The notes under the pieces are model-generated. The model ran no database searches. It was not told the DNA's origin and saw only the letters and a list, made by a program, of their open reading frames with translations. This document shows positions 18,201 through 26,593 of a DNA stretch of 64,000 nucleotides, in pieces. The stretch spans positions 575,367-639,366 of the forward strand of contig NZ_BMHY01000003.1 in the NCBI RefSeq assembly GCF_014641555.1, given 5' to 3'. Positions within the stretch are counted from its first letter, which is position 1. Every line of letters starts with the position of its first letter. Source of the DNA: Paenibacillus radicis (ex Gao et al. 2016). Its GTDB lineage: Bacteria > Bacillota > Bacilli > Paenibacillales > Paenibacillaceae. The position numbers and the translations under genes are program-made.

Positions 18201-20292
18201 TACCGTTTAATGAAAATGTTCCCTCACCCATACGTTCCTGCTGTTCAATTAGGAACTGATCATGGACACCATCAATAACGAAATAGTGTGGTGATAAACG
18301 AGAGGTTACTTCGCTCACGTGCTGCAAATAAGCATTCATCTCTTCAATCATACTTGGCGCCACCCGCTGCTGAGCGATCCATTGATCCAGCTCTATCTGA
18401 ATGTAGGATACTCGCTTTGCATAACTAAGCAGTCGAATTGGGTTCAGTAATGTTAATACTCTAGTCTGAACATGACCCACCGGATCATTAATCTTGCAAT
18501 CATAATGATCGATCGCACCAAGGCAGCTAATATACTGAAAGATATTTTTAGATAGAAGTGCAGACTGATGAATATAACTCAGAATGTTCTCCAGTTGTTC
18601 TTCTAACTGCTTGAAGTCTACGCTGCATAAACCACTTTGTATCGCTCCGTGTAGTTCAGTCGTATAAAGGGATACAAATTGGGCATAAGCATCCGCCGCA
18701 TCCCTAACATCTGTGTTACCCGTTGCCACATAACCGCTAACACGTTCTTTGACCTCTTGGATAACATCAATGAGCTTCATTTCAGATCCGTAATACTCAC
18801 GTACATAAGGAACCCGGCCATTTTCCCTTAAATGATCTAGCATGCTGAAAAGTGTTCCATTAAAGGCTTTAATAAGCTTAAATTCACTTCTTAATGCTTC
18901 TCTGCCTTCAGCCAACATAACGAGTTGGAACGCAATATCACTTTCCTTGTTACTATCCGAAGGTTCTCCTAAGGTCGATTCATCAAAACTTATATATCCC
19001 GTCAAACTTTCAAGATTTAGCAGGTGAAACTTAATGATCGTATGTGTCTGCTCGCTTAGCTGTGTTGTCAACTTTAGTATGAATTTGATATCATTCAACT
19101 CGGAGTCTGCACAATATTCATCGAGCAACAGAATACTTTCCCGTAGTAGTGCTTCTGTCAATTCTGAATATTCTGGAAGTTGTCTTTGTCGAACGATAAC
19201 TCGTTCTAAATCTTTTCGAAGCTTAGGCACCTCTAGAAGCTCATCTGCGAACTCATCAATAAATTCCTGAATTCGATCAGAATTTCTATTTTCATCAATA
19301 GCCTCTAATGCAGACGTGACCAACTGATTTTTCTCTGCCGTCCACTCATCCTTTGCCTCAAGCATTGATTTGAAATCGTTAACTCTCTCATTTAACTTAG
19401 GCTTTCCTAATTTAAAAAATAGGGCTGCAGAAATATGATCGAACTCATATTGAAGCAGCTCATTCGATTGATTATTTATGAAGTCGCTCGCTTGCTGACG
19501 GAATTTATCAGGCTGCACATGCTCCCATAGTTCATGCCCATCATGCGGATCAGCTGACTTTTCTACAAATTTATAAATATTATCAATAAGATCTTCCTTT
19601 TTAACCGCTCTGCCTTCCTTCTCCAAACGGGATAGCTGATAATTACGCTTTAAGCGTACAAATCCATCACTCGTTCGCAGCGTTATCTTACTATCACGAA
19701 ACAAGAGTAGTTGATCCAGATTTTGCTGAATCTTATCGACCATCGATGTTCGTGTATCCTGAATAATAGCTGCCATGAATGCAAGAACATTGCGAAGTTG
19801 CGGCTCAGATAACCGATTATACATGTCAAAGAATTGTTTAAGTGCATTTAATTCGTCTCCAAAACACTTGTATGTATCAGCGAATAGATCAAATAACACT
19901 TCCAGTCCTTCTGCACTCATCAAACGAGCTTCGTCAATGGTAAATATATTTTCTAAACTTTGCGCTTCTGGCGACATATCGGTCATAAAGATGACCAACG
20001 CATTGCCTGATGATGTATTATTACGAAGCCAAGTACTAGTCTCGTGCTGCTGACAATGATAAGCATCGAAACCATCAATCTTTGTTAACGTTCTGAGCAC
20101 AGGTGTATAATGTTTTGCAAGTTTATCTTCAGCTTCCTGAAAGGCTTGCAGCACCTCATTCCAAGCAGATTCATCAATACCCACAACTTTAGCGAACAGC
20201 TTATCTCCGCTTGCTTTCTTCTGTTCGCTGAAATATCGAAGTACAAGCTCCACAACCCACTGACCGAGTAATTGTCGTGCGGAACTATGCAT
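15211..20292 (-). CDS. sspH: SspH/DndH (DptH)-like giant protein with C-terminal FtsK/HerA-type ATPase
   Basis: A 1693-residue protein. About the first 1350 residues are helical with no domain I can name. The C-terminus is an FtsK/SpoIIIE-like motor: Walker A GGTTGSGKS (about 1475), VQFLFIDPKKVEFL, Walker B RLVVVFDEFADFM (about 1570), then GIHLLICTQNPKADIVPTNI and RNNLPARLALKA, all matching FtsK. This is the architecture of DndH/DptH and SspH, the large component of the phosphorothioate-guided restriction complex, which damages unmodified invading DNA. The gene overlaps sspG by eight bases (ATGCATAG). Immediately before the motor lies an FtsK beta-domain-like stretch (IPIKIVDSFIGVSVIRIIVEIPPD). 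An acidic linker (about 1290-1340) separates it from the helical part. Confidence 0.85.
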   Translation of the reverse strand: MHSSARQLLGQWVVELVLRYFSEQKKASGDKLFAKVVGIDESAWNEVLQAFQEAEDKLAKHYTPVLRTLTKIDGFDAYHCQQHETSTWLRNNTSSGNALVIFMTDMSPEAQSLENIFTIDEARLMSAEGLEVLFDLFADTYKCFGDELNALKQFFDMYNRLSEPQLRNVLAFMAAIIQDTRTSMVDKIQQNLDQLLLFRDSKITLRTSDGFVRLKRNYQLSRLEKEGRAVKKEDLIDNIYKFVEKSADPHDGHELWEHVQPDKFRQQASDFINNQSNELLQYEFDHISAALFFKLGKPKLNERVNDFKSMLEAKDEWTAEKNQLVTSALEAIDENRNSDRIQEFIDEFADELLEVPKLRKDLERVIVRQRQLPEYSELTEALLRESILLLDEYCADSELNDIKFILKLTTQLSEQTHTIIKFHLLNLESLTGYISFDESTLGEPSDSNKESDIAFQLVMLAEGREALRSEFKLIKAFNGTLFSMLDHLRENGRVPYVREYYGSEMKLIDVIQEVKERVSGYVATGNTDVRDAADAYAQFVSLYTTELHGAIQSGLCSVDFKQLEEQLENILSYIHQSALLSKNIFQYISCLGAIDHYDCKINDPVGHVQTRVLTLLNPIRLLSYAKRVSYIQIELDQWIAQQRVAPSMIEEMNAYLQHVSEVTSRLSPHYFVIDGVHDQFLIEQQERMGEGTFSLNGKNSGEDQLVDTFADEFLSTVKTYIDVYPYSRDCLDIVFLYCPHPQYVMGAIDRIFKHTNVRKVKAVVHAEKNGAAIHETLNEWVNQEEQYSERYYSFPKVEIQVIAEQSINTMMHSVSHYLLDADIGVLINYFGQTSHIQYKLEKLQVKHSSNWFDTIYKEPLKKDDAVKRVSLISESLPKIMQYFYQMQYILHSNEMISSEEHYLLRNVISITKLSDTELINFMHDQFNWSLFIDRHLDKSLLRQVSSKAQIIKYKSKVGNNKNYRTLLSSSKYIRKLANELADHDYYDRLHQKFAKLLKNNQIDSQIIVQATECVKSISGGIVLRAIGPGKFAHEMMAMYLSTQARAAQDGELVIWSVCDELPWFQSSVRRPDLVRTSLRREGERIQLQFELVELKFISHTIFETERYDAIKQVKAGLDLYKSRFLFQEHSAGAELWRKELIYYLLEYGTYSVEDALLLKELQSISMDHINVALSGSIDTFIYTSNMLDHSIMEGNVNGYRSESLHNEYVNHIYNRSYILRTLGALQEEEAVPSYESLQELPDYVTSKLGLEAPTSVNEDGFIYEEDSGSGDHKAAPIEIMDTSPNNGEQEMAWREATNIAYVAVAKSLEAEPTTIYPEQQALSKEEKLEEPLEEDIMPLVESYQRKLRYNFNQNGIPIKIVDSFIGVSVIRIIVEIPPDKSYSTIENRAKDIYLWLQLSSIPLISLRNGRINIDINRDVAEIVYFEKFMEQTRKLFPPERLKGKLIAPIGVGQLRELITLDFSSSNTPHLLVGGTTGSGKSVTINSIILAMMCIYTPSEVQFLFIDPKKVEFLTYENRRHTKQVITQIEEAILALEQLVEEMELRYSKFAHESVMSLDEYVEVTGEPMPRLVVVFDEFADFMEREKSLSSRVESAILRLGAKARAAGIHLLICTQNPKADIVPTNIRNNLPARLALKAADHHASKIIINEEGAEKLGGKGDFLIKLDLPEIIRAKSPFLTPRVKRALLQFFSR

Positions 20293-21874
20293 AGCTAACC
20301 TCCAGTGTACGGGTATACGGATTCTGAATCATTGCCGTAGCATCCGAGAATTCGATAAGTAGCCCGTTTTGTCGCAACTTATCCCGTAACGCCTTTTCGT
20401 TATCATTGAAGTATCTAACATTCAGTCTAGATTGTTCATAGAGTCCAGATTTCTTTGCCTGAACCTCTCCAATTACAATGCCATAGTGTTGGTATAGCGT
20501 TTCTAGAAACTCGTAGTATTCCATTTTTTCTTGTGGCTTCACTTTCGTGAACACAAGCATTTGCAGAAAGGAATCGGATATTGTATATCGATAATTCGAA
20601 GCGGAGCCGCGTCGATATGTGGCAAATCCCCCATCCCTCGACAGCACACGCGTAATATTAAGCTGATGTTTCTTCAATTGATCGGATACTGCTTCACGCA
20701 TCGTATTTTTCAGTTTTACCATCACATCAGATGCATTTGTGCACTTGTCTAAAGTCGCCTTTATTATTCCCTTACGGCTACGCATTTGGCTCAAGCCCAT
20801 CTTCTCAAAGAAGCCCTCGGGATCGTTTTTCCATACCGGCAATTGAATTTCAATTTGCTCCACACTCCCGAGCATTTCCTGCATCTTCTGTTCGAATTCA
20901 TGCTCAAATTTAGCCTTAATCAAATTCTCGTGATTCTCGAAGCTAATGGCGGACAACTGCGAGATCTGCTTGTTATTTCCGTCAAGACAATCAACAAAAT
21001 AACTGAATTTGTCAGGCACAATCAAAGCTCGCTCATGCATATAACGGGCTAATTGGAAACAAGTAAGTGATATCAATAGATGAAACATTTCATAAATGTC
21101 GAGATCGAGAAACAACAAGTGCTCCAGCTCGATTGTAAAGTCCTCGAACAAACGCTCATTCTCTTGGGAAGCGTGAGGGGGCAATGTAGGAACATTTTCG
21201 TCTTGCGAAGAGGAACGAAGCTTACAAGGATCATGCTTAGATTTTTCCTCCCCAAATGCAGACGTTATTTTATCAACGACTTTCTCGATCACCTTATTTT
21301 TCGTTAACAATTGTTGGAATCTATCTTCAATATATTTCCTGCGTTCCTCATGCTTTTCCGTCCCTAATTCCAACATAAGGAAATATAATTCTCCTCCACG
21401 AGCAAAAAAATTACGCTCAAAAGAGAGCTCTTTCCCCTTTTTACGGAGCTCTACATATAGCAGTGACTCGTGGAGCGGGTAAAGTGACCTGGCGAACCAT
21501 GAACGATCAGCTTCCTTACCCGTAGTGTTATATAGCACCACTTCCTGGTTTCTGAGAAACTGCTTTAATACAAGAACATCATCCTCTTGAACGGCACTCA
21601 ACAACCTCTGCTTCTCCTCTTCCTCAAGAACCAGAATATCTCTTGAACCGCCGCCTTCCTTGACGCCTTCGAATATAAATTTACGAAGACCTACCGATCG
21701 CCTTCGCTGATAAGACTCATGGCCAAAGCTGTAATTCGTGCCAAACAACACATTAAGAAATTCCAGCACATACTCTGGACCCCGCTGTCCTTCTTTGAAG
21801 CGGTGCCCCCAAATATGTGCAGACAGCTGCGACGTGAATTTATCTAGATTACTCGTCACTTCTATTATAGCCAT
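20285..21874 (-). CDS. sspG: SspG/DndG (DptG)-like restriction component
   Basis: A 529-residue soluble protein with no catalytic motif that I can recognise. The identification as SspG/DptG is by size and position: it sits between the P-loop protein SspF (17 bases upstream) and the FtsK-like SspH (8-base overlap), the fixed order of dndFGH/sspFGH cassettes. It is charged and helical, with a region rich in Lys/Glu around residues 180-235. The start at 21874 has an ideal gtggaggtg ribosome site. Its stop is embedded in the first codons of sspH, so its expression is coupled to that of the motor subunit. Confidence 0.72.
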   Translation of the reverse strand: MAIIEVTSNLDKFTSQLSAHIWGHRFKEGQRGPEYVLEFLNVLFGTNYSFGHESYQRRRSVGLRKFIFEGVKEGGGSRDILVLEEEEKQRLLSAVQEDDVLVLKQFLRNQEVVLYNTTGKEADRSWFARSLYPLHESLLYVELRKKGKELSFERNFFARGGELYFLMLELGTEKHEERRKYIEDRFQQLLTKNKVIEKVVDKITSAFGEEKSKHDPCKLRSSSQDENVPTLPPHASQENERLFEDFTIELEHLLFLDLDIYEMFHLLISLTCFQLARYMHERALIVPDKFSYFVDCLDGNNKQISQLSAISFENHENLIKAKFEHEFEQKMQEMLGSVEQIEIQLPVWKNDPEGFFEKMGLSQMRSRKGIIKATLDKCTNASDVMVKLKNTMREAVSDQLKKHQLNITRVLSRDGGFATYRRGSASNYRYTISDSFLQMLVFTKVKPQEKMEYYEFLETLYQHYGIVIGEVQAKKSGLYEQSRLNVRYFNDNEKALRDKLRQNGLLIEFSDATAMIQNPYTRTLEVSYA

Positions 21875-21891
21875 GCTGTAGCACCTCCACT

Positions 21892-23562
21892 TTAAATGTC
21901 AATCTGGTAAGGCACGTATACGCCTTTATTAGGATCAATCGCAAATACTTGCAAAATATATTCATCCAACTCACTTCGATTAATCAGGTCATTCTTGAAC
22001 GTACTTATCAATATATCCACTTCTTGCCTTAGTGTAATAAACAACCCCCCGCCAGCTAAACGAAGCAAATATTCAAACACAGGCAGTTTAACCTCAAGCT
22101 TTGTATCATGATTAACAGTGATATATAATTTCGAAGGCAAGTAGTCAATGTCTGATCGTTCCTCATCAATGGATAACCTGACTTGGCTAGCTGAATAACT
22201 CTCGTGTATCAGCAGGTTCTCATTAACGATATATAGTTGAGTTTCCCCTCGATTGATTAGCTTCTTTGAAAAAGAATGATTTAATCCTTGAATTAATTCT
22301 TTCCGAACTGTCGCAAGTGATTGTTTATTCGTCAAGCTGTCGACAAATCGATAAAAATGTAGATAGGGCACTAGCTTCTCGCGCGTGCCATCATGTTCAT
22401 TGGATTCAAAGAAGTACTTCCTCCTGAACTTAGGCATTTGATCAAAAATAACAACGTTATCCTTATCAGGGTTTTGAGTACGATACATTTCAATTTGCTT
22501 ACGATAATATCCGAATAACATGTCGATTTCTTCATCGAAGAGAATCTGATGTTTTTCAACAATATATGAATTACCGCTGATGTCACCATTCAGCAAGTAA
22601 TCATCGATAGAAGATATAGACAACTGACCTGGATCCAATTGTCGTAAATATCGAATAGCTCCTAAATGCCCTGAATCATTCTCTTTCATATAAACCCCAT
22701 AAAAGTTGTCGTAGTAAGCACGATTGGCCTGCTCCTCTACATCTTTGTACTTCGCGTACAAAACCTGCTCACAGGTGAGTCCCCCTGTAATGACATAGCT
22801 AATATGAATTAAAATCTCGCGCATTGTCACATGGATTCCCAAACAGTCCAGCAGCCGATACTGTTCAATAAGCTTTTCCTGTATCGATTCTTGAGACATT
22901 CTGCGATGATTCAATCGAATAATGCAGTTATTCATATGACTGCAGGATTCACATGCATCCCAGTTCTCTTCACGATTCCATTCCTTAATGATTCGGCCTG
23001 CATAAATCGAGGAAGTAATATCTTGCAGGTTTGCCAGATGGAGATGAAGGTCATTCTGGTGATGATCTAGAAAACGTTCTTTCACTAGTTCAGATAAATG
23101 ATTCAATGAAGCATTCTGAGAAAGGAACTTTGTCAACTTCCCTTCATTAGCTGCAATTAAATAATAGAACTTACTTGAATGGTTGGCTTGAATCAAATCT
23201 TGCAAACACTGTAGCTCTTCGTTAATAACCGCATCCGTCAGCTCCGATAGATCTTTCACAATACGTAAAATCCCTCTACTAAAAGGAATCTCGACTATTC
23301 CGGTTATCGGCCATTCTAACAAGGACTTACCTGTCAGTCTCTCATATACTGTTCTGCACAAACGAGTTTTACCATCTCCCGCATTACCAGTCATAATGAC
23401 GCTACGCGGTTTTTCTTCAAATAAGGAAACAAGAAAATTTTCAATCTTCGTATCGATTGCAAATCGATATTCATCCGTAGTTTGTGTATACTCATCGTAA
23501 ATTTTGGCATGACTTGGCGAAAGGACGTTAAATTGATCTAAATATTGCACAAAAGAATTCAT
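21892..23562 (-). CDS. sspF: SspF/DndF (DptF)-like P-loop ATPase
   Basis: A 556-residue protein with Walker A motif GNAGDGKT at 59-66 near the N-terminus, as in DptF of phosphorothioation-dependent restriction. A small cysteine cluster (CESCSHMNNC, about 207-216) could bind zinc or an iron-sulfur centre. It is the first gene of the ssp operon, starting after aggagaggcgat, and is followed by sspG. In studied systems the F-G-H proteins act together against DNA that lacks phosphorothioate. A promoter overlapped by palindromic operators lies just upstream, and a divergent XRE gene probably controls it. Confidence 0.8.
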   Translation of the reverse strand: MNSFVQYLDQFNVLSPSHAKIYDEYTQTTDEYRFAIDTKIENFLVSLFEEKPRSVIMTGNAGDGKTRLCRTVYERLTGKSLLEWPITGIVEIPFSRGILRIVKDLSELTDAVINEELQCLQDLIQANHSSKFYYLIAANEGKLTKFLSQNASLNHLSELVKERFLDHHQNDLHLHLANLQDITSSIYAGRIIKEWNREENWDACESCSHMNNCIIRLNHRRMSQESIQEKLIEQYRLLDCLGIHVTMREILIHISYVITGGLTCEQVLYAKYKDVEEQANRAYYDNFYGVYMKENDSGHLGAIRYLRQLDPGQLSISSIDDYLLNGDISGNSYIVEKHQILFDEEIDMLFGYYRKQIEMYRTQNPDKDNVVIFDQMPKFRRKYFFESNEHDGTREKLVPYLHFYRFVDSLTNKQSLATVRKELIQGLNHSFSKKLINRGETQLYIVNENLLIHESYSASQVRLSIDEERSDIDYLPSKLYITVNHDTKLEVKLPVFEYLLRLAGGGLFITLRQEVDILISTFKNDLINRSELDEYILQVFAIDPNKGVYVPYQIDI

Positions 23563-23577
23563 ATCGCCTCTCCTATT

Positions 23578-23591
23578 AGGTCATTTGACCT
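23578..23591. promoter_or_regulatory. Third palindrome in the ssp leader
   Basis: AGGTCA-TT-TGACCT, a 6-2-6 inverted repeat directly upstream of the sspF ribosome site. Its sequence differs from the XRE operators, so it may bind another regulator or act on translation initiation. Confidence 0.4.
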
Positions 23592-23631
23592 TCATTTCTA
23601 GTTAAATAGTCACGAATAGCATAATGAGTAT

Positions 23632-23660
23632 ATTTTAGCACTATTAACCTATAGGTTCAA
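23632..23660 (-). promoter_or_regulatory. Predicted sigma-A promoter of the ssp operon
   Basis: On the - strand: TTGAAC (23655-23660), a 17-base spacer, TAAAAT (23632-23637), about 70 bases before the sspF start. The -35 hexamer lies inside the operator at 23654-23667, an arrangement typical for repression. Confidence 0.65.
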
Positions 23661-23667
23661 TTAAACC
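23654..23667. promoter_or_regulatory. XRE operator site 1 (overlaps ssp -35)
   Basis: GGTTCAATTAAACC, a palindrome with one mismatched pair. It shares the GTTCAATT core with the perfect palindrome at 23732-23743. Confidence 0.6.
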
Positions 23668-23731
23668 CAATAGTATTTATTTTATATTTTCCAATTTAGC
23701 AGGCGAATGATTAAGGAGTGTTGATAAATAA

Positions 23732-23743
23732 GTTCAATTGAAC
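23732..23743. promoter_or_regulatory. XRE operator site 2 (upstream of the regulator gene)
   Basis: Perfect 12-base palindrome GTTCAATTGAAC, 50 bases before the XRE start. Two copies of one motif flank the divergent promoters, which suggests the regulator controls both the ssp operon and itself. Confidence 0.6.
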
Positions 23744-23793
23744 CAATCATACATGTATTCACTAGCTTGAGCTTGCTATATTTTAAGTGGGTG

Positions 23794-24132
23794 ATGAACT
23801 TGAGTTTTGATTATGGGATTATAGGACGACGAATTAAAAAAGCACGGGAGAAGAAAGGGCTAACACAGGAAAGATTAGCTGAAGAGTTGGATGTTTCGAA
23901 TGCATATATTAGTAAGATAGAACGCGGAAAAACACCAATTAGTCTGGACCGATTATCAGATCTATGCTTTGTGCTCGAAAAATCAACAGAATACATTCTT
24001 AATGGATCCAATAACACTGCCGACGACTATTTGAGAAATGAAATTATGATAATGTTAGAAGGCTGCTCCCCTGAGAAAGTGAAGCTAATCTCGCAAGTCA
24101 TAAAACCAATAATAGAACTTGACCACAAATAG
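23794..24132 (+). CDS. XRE/Cro-family regulator divergent from the ssp operon
   Basis: A 112-residue protein. The helix-turn-helix domain occupies the N-terminal half: IGRRIKKAREKKGLTQERLA, then ELDVSNAYISKIERGKTPIS, a textbook XRE domain related to SinR. The C-terminal half is a short helical segment likely to mediate dimerisation. The ATG at 23794 was chosen because it starts just before the domain. Frame-compatible GTG and TTG codons lie close by, and the ribosome site (aagtgggtg) is mediocre. Position suggests a repressor that limits expression of a potentially self-damaging defence operon through the two GTTCAATT palindromes. It is the only candidate regulator in the island. Confidence 0.85.
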   Translation: MNLSFDYGIIGRRIKKAREKKGLTQERLAEELDVSNAYISKIERGKTPISLDRLSDLCFVLEKSTEYILNGSNNTADDYLRNEIMIMLEGCSPEKVKLISQVIKPIIELDHK

Positions 24133-24236
24133 AAGCAGACTTATTACTGTGGCCGAACATCAAGATACGTATTTATATGGCAATTAGTCAAAGTTCAAGA
24201 AATAATCAGCGAAAAACTATTTTTCAAATGAATGTC

Positions 24237-24270
24237 GTAGAACCCCAACCTCTTACAGTTGGGGTTCTAC
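24237..24270. repeat. Dispersed hairpin repeat, copy 1
   Basis: Perfect 13-base stem GTAGAACCCCAAC / GTTGGGGTTCTAC, followed by atattgctggg. It shares its core with copies near 34055, 48131, 52673 and 56604. It stands between the convergent XRE and histidine kinase genes and may terminate transcription in both directions despite lacking a T-run. Confidence 0.75.
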
Positions 24271-24361
24271 ATATTGCTGGGCAAGATAGCTGTCTCCTAC
24301 CCTAAACACAAAATATTTTCTTCAATTTTTACAAGCTCCAATAAACTAGCAGCCTGCTATC

Positions 24362-26593
24362 CTATTCACTCACTCTTAAAGAAATACTCACTTTAAATAG
24401 ATCGCCATCGACTTCAATGTTGAGAAGGCCTTCATGAAGATCTACGATTGATTTCGCAATAGCCAGCCCAAGTCCAGAGCCTTCTGTATGACGTGAAGAA
24501 TCTCCTCGCTTAAACCGTTCAAACAGCTCATCAATATTTTCGCTGATCTCATATTTGGATACATTTTTAAATGCTACAATCACTTGATTGCCGACGGTCT
24601 GTACCGTAATATAAACGCGTGAATGGGCCAAGGAATATTTCAATATATTGCCGATTAAATTATCAAACACACGAAATAGCTTCTGCCCGTCAACAAAGGC
24701 ATATACCGGCTCTTCCATGTTAGGCAGCCGAAATTGAAGACTGGAGTCATTAATCGCATCATCATATTCCGCTAATGTCTGCTGCAGAAGCTGTATGAGA
24801 TCGACCTTTTCCTTGTTTAACTCAACATTTCCGCTAGCCATCTTCGAAACCTCAAACAAATCATCGATCAGCACCTTCAACCGCTGTGATTTCTGATCAA
24901 TAATATCAATGTAGGCGGCCCTATCCTCATTAGATACCTCTTCCTTTTTCAACAACTCCGTGTACGTAATAATGGAGGTTAGCGGCGTTCGAAGGTCGTG
25001 ACTCACATTCGTAATGAGCTCGGTCTTGAGTCGTTCGCTCTTTGCTTGTTCGTTCTGTAGCGTTCTTACCCCATCGTTTAGAATATTAATGTTTCCGGCA
25101 AGTGTTGCTAGTACAGAATTACCCGATACGAGCAGGTCCTGCCCTGAACTGCCGGCAGCAAGCTCCTTCGTCTTTATTACGATGCGGTTGAAGTACCCGA
25201 CCCGGTTAACTAAGATCATTACAGTTGGTATTCCAATAATAGCAAGCAGTATGACATAGACGAGAAAGTAAACGGGAGTTATGACAATCGGCAGCACTGC
25301 TAAACCTAGAGCAAATAAGACTATTAACAATGCAAACAACTGCACTCCCATACTTTTATTAAGAAAGGAATCACTAAGGCTGCGCTTAATTTGCTGATAA
25401 CCTGCCTTTATACGCTGTCCCTTTTTAATCAGCAGCCCTTTTTCCCATTCTGTCTTAACGGACGGCCCATCCTTTAATTGTGCCGCAGTAAAATTCGTCT
25501 GGATAAGGGTTGCAACTACGCAAATCGATGCCATTGTTAGGTTGATAATCATGTTCCACCCTGAAACAAATGGATTTTCGAATAGGTAATGGAATTCATC
25601 TTTAACCATAAACAATAAAATAATAGCCCCCAGACCTGTTAACGCGATAAATACTAAACGTACATCGATTGGAAGCTTATTATAATGGGGCGCCCATCGG
25701 CCAATTCTCGCGGGTATTTCTTTCGTTCTCCTGATGAAAATGAAGGATAGAATAAGAGCGACTATACTTGCGAAGGTATACGCCCATAATGCAATTTGTT
25801 CCCGATGGTAGTTGTCGTATTTAATCGCAACCGAGCTGGATGGAGGCAAAGCTCTAGCCACCGCAATCTGTCCTTGGAACAGAACGTTTGCATTCTCCAA
25901 TTGAGCGTATCTTAAACTATAGTAGTTTCTCGAAGACTCGATTGGAATGGAGTAGCTTGTTATATATCTCATGTTCTTAGCGCTCAACTGGTCATTAATG
26001 GATTCGTTTCCGGTCATATTCAAATTTGAATAGACCTCATCCGATACAGTGCTTTTAAAATAATACTGAAATTGCCCCTTGAGTCTTAAATAATCCTGAT
26101 AACCTTCCTCTCCCCCCTTGTACCACGCTTCAAGCTCTTTCTCTTTCTCACTGATAGCCTTGGTCCGGGCATATTCATCGCTTGTGAACACTTTCTTAAT
26201 ATCCTCGATTTTTTTATCTCGCTCAGCAATGAGAATATCTGCAGCCTCTTGGTTATTTCCTGCCCTCGCTTCATCAATTCGAGATTCATAATCGCTATTA
26301 AGGGAAGTAATTAATTGCGTTATATCTCCTAATCTATGCCGGTAATCAATGATCTCATCCTCAGACACCGTTATTAATTGTTTCGCTTCCTCCAGTGGAA
26401 TAAGGTTAAGTTCGTACATGTTTAAATATTGAGCGAATCGATCGAGTTCATTTCGAAATTGCTCCGTGTGAAAATAATCGCGTTGAACGTAGTTAGAGCC
26501 GAAACTTGATACGATGAAGAGCCCGCTTAGACCAAAAGCAAACAGAACCGACCAGACTCCAATGCCTAATCTATTTCTCCATTTTGTAACCAA
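24362..26593 (-). CDS. Sensor histidine kinase with large membrane sensor region
   Basis: A 743-residue kinase. One N-terminal helix (about 11-30) leads into an extracytoplasmic domain of about 240 residues with charged coiled-coil stretches. A second helix (about 270-287) and further helices follow (about 310-325, 345-365, 415-465). The C-terminal catalytic core is complete: H box NVSHDLRTPLTS (His near 530), N box FDNLIGNILKYS, F box ELFERFKRGD and G box GSGLGLAIAKSIV. It overlaps the response regulator gene by 23 bases and forms a VanS-like pair with it. The signal is unknown. No transporter or resistance gene is adjacent. Confidence 0.93.
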   Translation of the reverse strand: MVTKWRNRLGIGVWSVLFAFGLSGLFIVSSFGSNYVQRDYFHTEQFRNELDRFAQYLNMYELNLIPLEEAKQLITVSEDEIIDYRHRLGDITQLITSLNSDYESRIDEARAGNNQEAADILIAERDKKIEDIKKVFTSDEYARTKAISEKEKELEAWYKGGEEGYQDYLRLKGQFQYYFKSTVSDEVYSNLNMTGNESINDQLSAKNMRYITSYSIPIESSRNYYSLRYAQLENANVLFQGQIAVARALPPSSSVAIKYDNYHREQIALWAYTFASIVALILSFIFIRRTKEIPARIGRWAPHYNKLPIDVRLVFIALTGLGAIILLFMVKDEFHYLFENPFVSGWNMIINLTMASICVVATLIQTNFTAAQLKDGPSVKTEWEKGLLIKKGQRIKAGYQQIKRSLSDSFLNKSMGVQLFALLIVLFALGLAVLPIVITPVYFLVYVILLAIIGIPTVMILVNRVGYFNRIVIKTKELAAGSSGQDLLVSGNSVLATLAGNINILNDGVRTLQNEQAKSERLKTELITNVSHDLRTPLTSIITYTELLKKEEVSNEDRAAYIDIIDQKSQRLKVLIDDLFEVSKMASGNVELNKEKVDLIQLLQQTLAEYDDAINDSSLQFRLPNMEEPVYAFVDGQKLFRVFDNLIGNILKYSLAHSRVYITVQTVGNQVIVAFKNVSKYEISENIDELFERFKRGDSSRHTEGSGLGLAIAKSIVDLHEGLLNIEVDGDLFKVSISLRVSE

